From Sphacelaria rigidula (lineage: Eukaryota; Phaeophyceae; Sphacelariales): a DNA stretch of 20,105 nt. The first letter of the stretch is position 1; every line of letters starts with the position of its first letter. Where the stretch lies: NCBI GenBank assembly GCA_964200075.2, contig CAXNAA020000568.1:1-20105 (forward strand), given 5' to 3'. The position numbers and the translations under genes were made by a program. Below the pieces are notes generated by a model. It had not been told where the DNA came from. It saw nothing but the letters and a program-made list of their open reading frames with translations, and made no database searches. Shown piece after piece: positions 10,764 to 19,766 of the stretch.

Positions 10764-11210
10764 GTGATGAAAACTTGGAAAACTTGACCACGATCAATGC
10801 ATGCGGTGTTTTTATCGAAGTTGGAGCGCACTTCATATATTTGCTCAGATGTTGGTCCTGTATATGTACATGAATGACGTTTACATGCGAGGATAACTTT
10901 TCCCTGCCCAATCATACGTTGCTCGTTGGTTTTGCGGTGAAAAGGTTGACGATAACACTGTGTTAGCTCCCACGGTACATGCCGGAATGGTTCCTACGGG
11001 TCGGAGCTTCCCCACGAAAATTAAACGTATAGTTGATCGAAATGATACAACTTTGAGGAGAGTGGGGACGAAATCAACTCGAGGGTTCGGGTACCATCGA
11101 AGTGTCCGATTTTTGTCGATGAAAACGCGAAGGCGTGAGTGGCGAGAAAAAGAAGGAAGAGACGGGAATCGAAGCGATGAGGGAGGGTTGATCCTAACCG
11201 CGAGGTCAAG

Positions 11211-11339
11211 TTTCAAGGCGTGTACCAGGCGGAGGAGATATGGGGTGACCTTTTTTTGACACTGAGGCTTGGGAGTAGAACGCTGGAGGGATTGAAAAAG
11301 TCACAGCAACTTACAGGAAAATGGGGGAATGTCTTGAAG
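11211..11339 (+). CDS. Candidate linker exon L3
   Basis: The frame encodes FQGVYQAEEIWGDLFLTL, then RLGSRTLEGLKKSQQLTGKW and GNVLK, ending in phase 0 at AAG|GTGTAT. Three acceptors in the same frame (ends at 11204, 11210, 11228) would all fit; a CTAAC branch-point-like sequence lies at 11193-11197. Without splicing the frame continues to TGA at 11436-11438. The composition looks protein-like but the codon bias is only moderate, and an open frame also exists on the opposite strand. No family is recognised. Confidence 0.35.
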
Positions 11340-11900
11340 GTGTATACGATTTTGAGCACCTTGATTCTTCGTATTCGTGAACACCCGCCTGTACTTGGAC
11401 AGGGACGCTTTCGCGGACTCCCGCTGACCGGCCCCTGACGTTCGTGGGGCAACGCTGCTCATTATTCCGTGTGTTGATACCAACTTGTAGCCCGGCTGTA
11501 CTCGAGGTTATATATTGGGACACTGGCATCTGGAAGGGTCTCCTGGTGGACAACATCCTCGGAAGATATAATGATGCCTTATTCGGTTGTTGTATTTGTC
11601 TGCAGTAGACGGCTTTGCCAGGTAGGCTGCAAGGTATTTCCACCCGTCTTTATATTGCATATCGGCCTCCATCTCTTCCAGTAAGACCTGAATGAAATTA
11701 GGCAATGTGGTCCCAGGAGTTGAACTCAGGTTTGAAAAGAGATGGATGAGGCACATGAAACGAACTGGGGACGACATGTGCAAGCGTGACCTCAACCCTT
11801 TGGTTTTTATTTTCTGTTTTCCCTTTCGTGTACACATGTGTGACGCTCTGTCCCTCTCTCATCACCAATAATACACGGGTCTTCATTTGGCTCCCATCAG

Positions 11901-12050
11901 GCGGAGCGACGGATGTTGGTTACCGCATTCGTTCATCAGCTGGCGCAGGACGCGGAAGAGATAATCGCGGAGGTGTCAGGCGCGCTGTATTTCCCCGTCG
12001 AATCGGTCGACACATTCGACATCAACCGTTACACAGGGAGATGGTACCAG
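11901..12050 (+). CDS. Domain B exon 1: helical lead-in and G-x-W motif
   Basis: After acceptor CCCATCAG, phase 0, the frame reads AERR and then MLVTAFVHQL, AQDAEEIIAE, and the lipocalin start VESVDTFDINRYTGRWYQ. The exon ends at CAG with a GT donor (GTATTA), phase 0, at exactly the same place as the first intron of domain A. The helical lead-in is extra compared with domain A, which has a signal peptide there. Confidence 0.85.
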
Positions 12051-15000
12051 GTATTAGAAAACGGAAATGCGTCAGATTTATTAGATTGACCGTGGCGATG
12101 GTGGCACTTACTTTTATATCAAAACGGCTCTGACCGCCCCTCTGTGCCCGGTTCATATTTCTCGTCGAATTGGTGTTCGTGGGTGGAAAGTAGGGAGGGC
12201 GTTTACGTGACAGAGGGCGTGTTGTAGTGAGGGGCACCGACCGCTAGACCTCGCCGTGTTCCACTGCCTCCATTCGAGCTGGGCCAGCCTAAAAACGGAT
12301 TTGACTTCCGAATGCAATATCTCATCGACACAGACCAAGTTGGGCCAAGATCGGCATATTGTTTTGATCGTCTAGCCAAGTAGAAGCTGCCCACCTGCTC
12401 AAAAGTTTGGGCCCGTATTTTTTCGTTGATTACAAGCCATGTCTGGTAATCCCTATAGCAAACGGAGATAACGTCCATATTGAACTCTCTATCAAAAACT
12501 CCCGATCAATGCATCAGCGGATGGCGACGAATTTTGGTGTGGTCATTCCCTGGAGCACGGGGAGAAGACAGATACCCTCACCTTCACCTAATTCGTCCAT
12601 CTATTTCGAGATATGGCGTACATGAATTTCCATTCTAGAACCACTAAATCACGAGCAGAGGCACTATTGCCCTAAATCTGGATATCGCGTCTCAGCTTTT
12701 GAGAGTTCGATGAAATTTCGTATGTAAACTGGTGGTGAATTATGACGTGAAGAACAACTTTTTCGCTTTTTTTCGTGTTTTTTCGTGTCTTCGGGGGAGT
12801 TTCGAGGATGAGTGAACATTGGTCTTGGGTCTCATCTCGATGTTGTACCTCCATTTTTTTAATTTGATTTGAAACTTGGCATGGAAAACCGCGAAGGCGT
12901 GCCCAATACAATTTTTTTTTTTTTTTAAATTTCCTCATGGAGGTTTGTTCTCGTGAAAAAATGGTCTTCGACGTACTCAAACGCCCTGAATCAGTCGAGA
13001 AAATAATTGGAAGAAACCTCGACACTGTGAGTTTTGTTGATGATGCCTCAGAGAGCGCCCACACAAAATTATACACGAAAACCAAACGTGGGCCGGTGAA
13101 TGGCCTCCGAGATACTGTTGCGAATTTGTACCGACTCGGTTTTCGAGAGGCTCATGCCAATATTTAGGGTTTAGCGTAAAATTTGATATGGGCAATGTAT
13201 AGGACATGAAAAGAGAAATACGTCTTGTGTACCGGAAGGTTTTGCGTTTTTCATTAGTTGAGGGCAATCATCACTTTCCAGGAATCAGTAAAATGCAACT
13301 CACGGACCAAAAAAAAAAGTTTCGACACCGACGCAATTTTTTTCATACCCCATGCATTGTCCATACCGAAATTTACGCTCCAACTCTGAATATATATTGG
13401 CCGGACGGAGCATGGGCCTGCAAACTTCGAACCTGTCTCTAGGCTGGCCCAGCTCGTATGACATCCAAAAGTGTTGCAGCCAAATGCACCATATTTGAAT
13501 CGCGTACAACTTTTTGTCTTGGGCGGGAGCTCTTGAAAGTAAGGCGTCGCGTCACTGAGATGATGAGGGGTTTTCGTGGGTTGGACCCCGACATTGTTTG
13601 AGAGCAAGGCCGGCGAACGCTCGAGGCGCCTGCCTACCCCATATGACTGCCGCGTCTAGCCGAGTCTCCGAGTAATCGGCACACGAACCCGCTTGCGGGG
13701 TAAGTAAGTGTTGGATCGGGGTTTCTACTCCCTTCAAGGGAGACTCAACACAAATGTTGTCGATGGCCTACTCGTGGATATTTTAGGCTGGTGTTCATGC
13801 TCCGCAGGGAATCGGCGCCATCATGCTTATTTTCCGATCGTATTTTTTTGTTCCAAGCGTGCAAAGTGTGGCTGGCTGGGTACCTCCAGCGACGCTGTAT
13901 CTTCGTCCGCTCTTGCAATTCCTGGCTTTTTTTTTTCATCACGAGAAATGATAGCTGTACTGTCGTATGATCGGGCTTGGTGTCGCTTTGTTGGAACATG
14001 TCGTGAATAATGAAGTGGTGCCGGCTTTCCTCTTCCTTTTATTTTTTTGACGCGAAGTTTGCCTCTGAAATGTTGTATCGCTTGTTATGACGCAGTGCAC
14101 ACGCACCACACATCGGGGGCGATTCCCGCGTACGAAGGGTTGCCGCACGCATCGCATATCTCGGCTTGTGCGTGCGGTACATGATACACGGCGGATACCT
14201 GATGTTACCATGTCTGATACAGCTACAGTTCGCCTTCTGCTGCTTTTTGTAGCATGTTGGATTTAATGCGCAAACTGTACGCTTTGTCGGTATCTGTGTA
14301 CTTTTGCGAGTCGCCGAGTCCACATGATATCAGCACAAGAAAGCCTGATTAAACTCAGTGGTGAATGATCCTTGGGGAAGTTTCGAAGGTCGGATAGAGA
14401 GTGATTCGCATAAAGATAACCTGCTTTTAGTATAATTGCCTCGCACCGTATGAATCAACCTGTGAGCTTTGTTTTTAGCGGTATGCCCCACGTGCGCGCG
14501 CCCCATGATTCTATACTCTAGGTCATGCATGAGAAACCATAGGTTTAGTTATTCGAAGCAGCGATGATTCGATTTTTCTTGAAAAAATAATTGGCATCTC
14601 GTGCGGGAGCTATCGTGTGACAGACCAAACCGGAAACATTCACGTCAGCATATCCAATGATGCAAGTGTCGGAAACATGTCGTCTGCTGTGTGTGGCTGT
14701 GTTGTTCACTCTTTTCGTCCGTGAACTAATGATCTCTCCGTGGTCAGGCCTACTCGTCATACACGGTGGAAACTTTGCTGGAGCAAAAGGGGGCATGCGT
14801 GACAGCGGACTACGCTCTCAATGCTGATGGCACCATCTCCGTGACTAACACAGCGAGGTACAGTACGGCAGTGCAACTGAATATAATCGTTGGCATACAG
14901 GTCGGCCCCACTGCCACTAACTACTACAGACGGGGGGGGGGGGAAACAGTATCCAAGGCAAACGGCACAAAGACGACGTTCCCTTCTATCGTAAGACCGC

Positions 15001-17199
15001 TCCGGAGTGCCCCGCGCGGTGTGGTGGACATACGGGTATTGTCATTATCCCGCTTTCTGTTCGGTCATATTCTATATCGTTTCGTGCCGGCTGTCACGGA
15101 ACAGATTGATGAAATGTTCATTGTGTCGGGAATCCTTATTAAGGGTGTCCTGGAATAAAGTATGCGCGTTGCACGTTACTGACCACCAGTGTAAGACCAG
15201 AGCAAGGATACGTGTTTCGACACTCAAGTCGTCGTGGTTCGAAGTTTACGCCTGAAAAAGCAGGTGCCTGGGGAAAGACCCGCAATGACGTACGGGATGT
15301 TTGGAACCCTTGAAATACGGGGCTGTCACTGTATCGGGTTGAAGCTCCCCACCCAATACGATTGCTAACATTGCGTTGAATATCTGCGGACATGACACCG
15401 ACTCGTGAAGAAGATGTTCCCTGGTACTAACTTACCCACATCTCCCCCGTCTCCAGTCTCCAGTCTCCAGAGAACAAATGGTTTCGATTGGCCAATCCAA
15501 CAAATTCTCAGAAGTGTAAGGAACATCGATTACTGACGGGGAGCTGTACCCCGTTGGAAGGCGCTTGATCGGTTACAATTTCCCCCTCGTGTCTAGCTAA
15601 AACTTTTGTATTCGCCCAAACTGTGAGGTGTATGGAATCATACCTGCAGCTGCGGGTGAACTACTCGCGCGGGTACGTCGTATGGGTCGTCGGGGACTGT
15701 ATATGATGTTCGACAAATGTGAAGGGTTTTGGCAAAACAAATGTGAGATGAATATGATGTGGAAAGCGAGAGAGGTCACGATTGGTCTTGATGACTGCTC
15801 GCGGTATCCTTGTTGCCGAAAACAAGCCACGAGTAGTACTTGACAATAGTGATCTGCGATAGGGTCAGCACTTTTACGGCTTGAGAGGAGAATCGTTAAG
15901 AACCCGTTATCTCATCCAAAACACGACTTTCGAAATAGGTGAGAGCACGCCAGGGTTTTTCTTCCAATTTGCTAGGGATATCCCGAATGAATTTGCAAAC
16001 GGGGATATCCTGACCCATATTCTTGCGTAGTTCCTAATTGTTGGGAACCCCTGAATCAGGCCGGTTTTGGCCCCAAAAGTGCAGACCCTATCGCGGCATC
16101 ACTCACAAGAAGAGCCCGCAGAAAGTCGATTTCATACATTGATGCCTCCAATAGTTGTTCTGTCTTCAACTTGTAGGCACAAATTAAGAAATCATAGGGG
16201 TATGAATGAACGCACCGCAGGTTTTACTCTAATATTGGATCCAAAAGTTGTGTGAAATGATAGCCTCTCCATTGAGACCGCTCGCCGCTCCTGTCCCCCC
16301 GGTCCCGACCCGTTACGATCGCTCCTTCGGCAGGGCCGACGGCGTGAATGGCAACCTGGTGGAGATGAAGGGGGTCGCCTACAGCGCTGACGACGCGGAG
16401 CCGGGGCAGCTGATGGTGAAGCTCGATGGCATACCCATCGACGCGCCTTACTGGGTTCTTGCTGTCGGAGACGAGAATGGCGTAAGTCTGATCGTACATC
16501 TTTTTTCTCATATGGTGATCGTATTTTCATGGATTCATCGTCCACATAGTGGCATCACCCGCCGGTACCGTACTATCGGTTCGGTTCCTTTAGCCTCCCG
16601 CCGTCTCTTCTTGGTTTGGAATTTAAGGTCGATGACTCAACCCTGAGCTCTCACTGGGAGGTTGCTCCGAGAAAAAAGACGATGGTGGTGTGTATGAGGG
16701 TGTGTGTCGACACAAATGTATGAATCCCTTGTCAGCTTTTGTACAGTTCGAAGAAACAGTCGAGAGTTTTTTTTCGCGACGTTTTGTTGGCCATGAGTTC
16801 CCCGTACGAGATTGACGACATTTTCATATCCCAAGTGCTCTTCTATAATCCACGGTCAGGGGAACGTGGGGTCCGGGCCGCGCGAGAAGTAACTGCGATG
16901 AAAATCCGATTTTTTCTTCGATAACATGTCCCTCTCCCCTCTCGTTTCCTTCCGTTGTCCGACTTGTTTTTTTATACTTATTTCTCGCTAACCAGAGCGG
17001 ACCGTACCCTTGGGCCATCGTGTCCGATCCGTTGCGAGCTTTCCTGTTTGTGCTGGTCCGCGATCCGGGAGTGTTGTCCTGCGGCTCACAAGTAGCGAGC
17101 GATCTTATCCAGCTGTCCGAAAATCTTGGATTCACCAACTTTTGGAACACTCCCCGCGGCACGGTCCAGGAGGGCTGCACCTACACGAATGTAGTATAG
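11901..17199 (+). CDS. Lipocalin domain B (apolipoprotein D/Blc-like), four exons
   Basis: Exons 11901-12050, 14748-14857, 16334-16481 and 16996-17199 join in frame. Counted from the first ATG (11913) the product is 199 residues: G-R-W at 42-44, C-V-T-A-D-Y at 63-68, P-G-Q-L at 106-109, Y-W at 122-123, W-A-I-V at 138-141, F-V-L-V-R-D at 150-155 and Q-E-G-C at 190-193. This is a full lipocalin fold, parallel to domain A. The N-terminal 25 residues are helical (FVHQLAQDAEEIIAEV) and do not form a signal peptide. An acceptor (CCCATCAG) sits just upstream of the ATG in the same frame. The domain is therefore likely the second part of a longer protein, or a cytosolic lipocalin if it stands alone. 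C63, C161 and C193 are candidates for disulfides. The stop lies inside a 49-bp tandem duplication. Confidence 0.85.
12275..13456 (+). mobile_element. TIR element of the CGAGCTG family, 1182-bp copy, in intron 1 of domain B
   Basis: Both ends carry CGAGCTGGGCCAGCC in inverted orientation. The right flank is TA; the left flank is TT, one base away from TA. The left about 515 bp and right about 95 bp match the 584-bp copy (shared landmarks include CTTCACCT-ATTCGT, GAGCAGAGGCAC and GGCCTGCAAACTTCGA). The central part, roughly 12790-13360, has no counterpart in the shorter copy and contains a small open frame. Confidence 0.75.
12937..13167 (+). other. Open frame of 76 codons in the unique centre of the larger TIR element
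   Basis: The frame encodes, after its first codons, VFDVLKRPESVEKIIGRN, LDTVSFVDDASESAHTKLYT and VNGLRDTVANLYRLGF, ending at TAG. The residue mix looks protein-like and there is no long low-complexity run. It could be a fragment of a transposase or a captured exon; I see no D-D-E/D signature and recognise no family. Confidence 0.25.
13457..14747 (+). other. Remaining part of intron 1 of domain B
   Basis: After the 1182-bp TIR element the intron continues for about 1.3 kb to acceptor TGGTCAG. Several open frames of 80-100 codons overlap on both strands, and none has a recognisable domain. Confidence 0.6.
14748..14857 (+). CDS. Domain B exon 2: first and central strands
   Basis: After acceptor TGGTCAG the exon encodes AYSSYTVETLLEQKG, ACVTADYAL and NADGTISVTNTA. 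It covers in one piece what domain A splits at A-D-Y-G-L. It ends within an arginine codon (AG|G, phase 2) at donor GTACAG. C63 and D67-Y68 match C58 and D62-Y63 of domain A. Confidence 0.9.
15449..15470 (+). repeat. GTCTCCA microsatellite, three units
   Basis: GTCTCCA is repeated three times head to tail, plus one base, in intron 2 of domain B. No function is suggested. Confidence 0.8.
15848..16103 (+). mobile_element. Small TIR element (256 bp) in intron 2 of domain B
   Basis: The left arm GCGATAGGGTCAGCACTTTT (15856-15875) matches the right arm 16075-16094 in inverted orientation with one mismatch. Outside it AGTGAT (15848-15853) pairs with ATCACT (16098-16103). A second inverted pair around GGGATATCC lies inside. 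It has no coding capacity and is unrelated to the CGAGCTG family. No clear target duplication is seen, so its superfamily is open. Confidence 0.65.
16334..16481 (+). CDS. Domain B exon 3: P-G-Q-L and Y-W strands
   Basis: One base completes the arginine codon, then come ADGVNGNLVEMKGVAY, SADDAEPGQLMVKLDG and IPIDAPYWVLAVGDENG. Third positions are strongly G/C-rich. The acceptor is TTCGGCAG and the donor GTAAGT, a near-ideal site, phase 0. The upstream open frame (rich in proline) has no lipocalin character and is taken as intron. Confidence 0.9.
16996..17199 (+). CDS. Domain B terminal exon: F-V-L-V-R-D to Q-E-G-C and stop
   Basis: The acceptor follows a pyrimidine-rich tract and CTAACCAG. 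The exon encodes SGPYPWAIVSDP, FLFVLVRDPG, a helix (SDLIQLSENLGF), TPRGTVQEGCTYTNVV and TAG at 17197-17199. The block from W-A-I-V to L-V-R-D is the best-conserved part between the two domains. The last 11 codons and the stop lie in the first copy of a 49-bp tandem repeat. Confidence 0.9.
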   Translation, partial: SGPYPWAIVSDPLRAFLFVLVRDPGVLSCGSQVASDLIQLSENLGFTNFWNTPRGTVQEGCTYTNVV

Positions 17200-17263
17200 T
17201 TACAGTACAGGATGCCAGGAGGGCTGCACCTACACAAGTGTAGTACAGTTACGGTACAGAATG
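17166..17263 (+). repeat. 49-bp tandem duplication across the domain B stop codon
   Basis: Units 17166-17214 and 17215-17263 are aligned without gaps and differ at 5 of 49 positions. Both contain CCAGGAGGGCTGCACCTACA, which encodes Q-E-G-C-T-Y-T. In the first unit the frame meets TAG; the matching codon in the second unit is CAG. Because 49 is not a multiple of 3, the second copy is read in the +1 frame. Confidence 0.95.
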
Positions 17264-17563
17264 TTCGGCCTCATGGAGGGGCAGAGTGACATCGGGAAAG
17301 ACCTCGAGTTCGACCATTCCTTGGGAAGTTCTAATGAAGAGGTATTTAGCCCTCTGCGCCATCTAGGATTTTCAGTCTCGCTGGTGATATCTTCGCTAAA
17401 CAATGACGAGTGTTTCTTGCGAGAGGGTTGGGGCATGTCCTTGGATGTGTGGAAGAGCTCGAGGAACAGACTGGCGGGTGACAGCACTCGAGATGAACAG
17501 AGGGTCGGTTATTGTGTAACAACTTGTTTTTCCCCGTCAAGAAGTAAGACCGTGTTGGCATAA
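17200..17563 (+). other. Open frame beyond the stop, joined to the second repeat copy
   Basis: Read in the frame of the second repeat copy, Q-E-G-C-T-Y-T-S-V-V-Q-L continues without a stop to TAA at 17561-17563, about 100 codons past ATG 17261. Its first part (FGLMEGQSDIGKDLEF) uses G/C-ending codons. It may be a former C-terminal tail now cut off by the duplication, or simply 3' untranslated sequence. An overlapping open frame on the - strand (17230-17487) shows that openness alone is weak evidence here. Confidence 0.35.
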
Positions 17564-17675
17564 TTTTTAGGATGGTCAGCATGCTTTTTCAATTACATGT
17601 AAAAGGTTTCGCCCTTGCGCAATTTTCCCGCCATTGTGTCTCGCTTGCTTGTCAAGAAATCGCACGCTGTAAGCG

Positions 17676-17693
17676 CTGATCGCCGGCGATCAG
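17676..17693. repeat. Perfect 18-bp palindrome
   Basis: CTGATCGCCGGCGATCAG is its own reverse complement over all 18 bases. It lies about 110 bp past the last open frame of the domain B region. It could be a protein-binding site or, in RNA, a hairpin with little loop. Confidence 0.8.
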
Positions 17694-18014
17694 GCTGAGA
17701 AGCAGCGCAGACTTGTCTGTTGATGGGAACGATGCCGCACTGGCCGTGCTGTCGCATGGTTGCTGACCGAAAAGTAAATAATTCTTCCTACTGCGGACAT
17801 GTCGTGGTCTGATCACGAGGTGATACTGCCGTCACTCTCAAAGCACACGCCCGGCCCGGGGTGACACGAGGTCAGCGGCTGGCCACATTGTGAACAATCG
17901 CAGTCGAGAGGAATGACACCTGATCGCTTGAGTAACAGACCATCGAGTCCGATAAGCACTGCATCGCAAGGCCATGCAGGGACTCACTTTCACGTGCAGG
18001 AGAGGTCCTCTTAA

Positions 18015-18030
18015 CTCGCTTGCAAGCGAG
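18015..18030. repeat. Perfect 16-bp palindrome
   Basis: CTCGCTTGCAAGCGAG is self-complementary over all 16 bases and lies 322 bp after the 18-bp palindrome. The two do not share sequence. Confidence 0.8.
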
Positions 18031-19766
18031 ATGGCTCCAAGTGGTGGCTGATAGCTGTTTTTAATTAGTCTTAGCTAGGCAGCTAAACGAGAGTTGCTGG
18101 GTGCTAAAAGTTGTGTGGGCGGTGAGCTCCGCTCAAGGACGCCCAATTGGAATACAACACCAATATGCGAATGGAATAAGACCTACTGCACTTGCCACGC
18201 GTACTGCAAAACGCTCACTAAACATACAGTCGATATCCGCCGTAACATCCTCCCTTGCTTCGTGCCCGCCGCTAATGGAAGGTAGGGACAGTCACAGCTT
18301 AATGCACTCCGGGGGAACTTCCTGTACTGTGTATGCCATCAGCCTAAGATCACGGTAGCGACGAGAAGACCGCAGAACTTCGGGGCTAAGATCAACCGCG
18401 GCAAAACTCGTCATGAAATTGGAAGGATGGACAAAACCTGGTTTTCAGGGAAGAGCCTCATCGCTTGTGGAAAAAATCTCTCACGCCCTTTCGGATCACA
18501 GCGAGTGCCCTCGCATGTGCTATGTCGTCCCGGGATCCCAGTTACACTGGGAACAGAAACCACGGAGAATAATCGGTGACTATTTTCCGATGGTACCGGC
18601 GCCGAGACACCCTTGATTAATTTACAATCCCGGGTAGTGTAGGACTCGCACAAAGAGATGGCACACTTTAAAAACCCCAAAGCGCTTACTGGTAAATGGG
18701 AGTGCGTATGCTTTTCTCTCAACGACCAGCAGCAACTGACCTACTGGACACAGGGGGACTTCCATATCTTGGATCAACATTTGCGTCATGGTACAGTGTC
18801 CAAGCAGGTACTCAGTGCCCACCCTTGTACCATGTTCCCTCCACGACATGACGTGCTCTACTCGAAATGGATAGGTCACCCTATAATCGTATCAACGTTC
18901 TTCGAGGACGAAGGAACGTGATGAACGAACCGGGTACGTGAGACGAAGGGTGGAATTAGGTCTGGGAAAACCAAGAAATTAATCTCCATGGAATGCAATG
19001 CCGGGAAAAGACTAGAAAGGACCTATCACGTCAGTAACACGAAAAAATCAGCATGGGACATGAAAACAGTCAAAAACATGGGACTGACACGAGAAAAAGG
19101 ATCAGGTCCTACAAAATAAAAAGACACCGAAACGGGATAAGGAAGAACGAACAGAATCCAGACTGGAAATGACCAAACAGAGGTGAAAAGGATGAGGCCC
19201 TGAGGAGAAAGCCAAGCCCTGAGGAGGTAGTTCTGCTCCGAAGAAACGAGACAAACATATCGCGAAGGCACCCCCCCCCCGAAAACAATCAAGATCAAAC
19301 GTTGTAAGGTGGGAAAATAAAGCCGGGAACGATACGTCATATATAACAGCGGATCATCTATGTTGAGGATGGTGCTCTTGTTGAGGATGAACGACATGTG
19401 AAATTGTATCCTGGAGGTGCAAAAGTATTTTCCCTCGGAAATGATTTTGTAGTTGGAGGGAGCACCACGGCGATATTATTCCGGTGTGTCGTCGAGGATG
19501 ATGCCGCGAGGAGCACCCATCTGTGTGCGTGAATTGTGAGCAATAGCAACAGTAACGATGATGAGCGCAGATGCTTTTTCTTAGGTACGAAGCCACGATC
19601 TACTGCATACATGTATTTGCAGTACGACATTTCGTCCCTCGCTTCGTTCTTTTGTTTTTGTTTGTCCAGGGAGCACTGCCCGTCGCTTCGTCTCACAATA
19701 TATGGGCATGATTCATCGTAGGTTGGGGAGTATGTTCTTCTCTCTACACATTTCACCTAAAACGTG

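Larger units (their letters stand above)
17564..19766. other. Region without a recognised gene
   Basis: This stretch holds the two perfect palindromes, short open frames without known domains, and a strongly purine-rich + strand at about 18930-19340 (AAAA, GGGA and GAGG words, plus a repeat of GCCCTGAGGAG at 19197 and 19216). A C run of ten lies at about 19271. No RNA gene is seen. Confidence 0.5.

Noticed and set aside
11786-12133. Open frame of 115 codons overlapping domain B exon 1
   Set aside because: It is a shadow in another frame; the frame with G-R-W-Y-Q is the real one.
13620-13740. Hairpin-rich stretch checked as a tRNA
   Set aside because: No proper A and B boxes and no cloverleaf could be drawn.
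18658-18921. Open frame of 87 codons with L-T-G-K-W-E, weakly like a lipocalin G-x-W
   Set aside because: It lacks the V-D-x-F-D lead and all later motifs. The three-residue match is too weak for a third lipocalin.
19026-19397. Minus-strand open frame of 123 codons
   Set aside because: It is the complement of a purine-rich tract, which yields Phe/Ser/Leu-rich frames by composition alone.
19358-19756. Minus-strand open frame of 132 codons
   Set aside because: Low-complexity Ser/Leu/Thr runs and no domain; it overlaps another open frame on the same strand. Support is insufficient.
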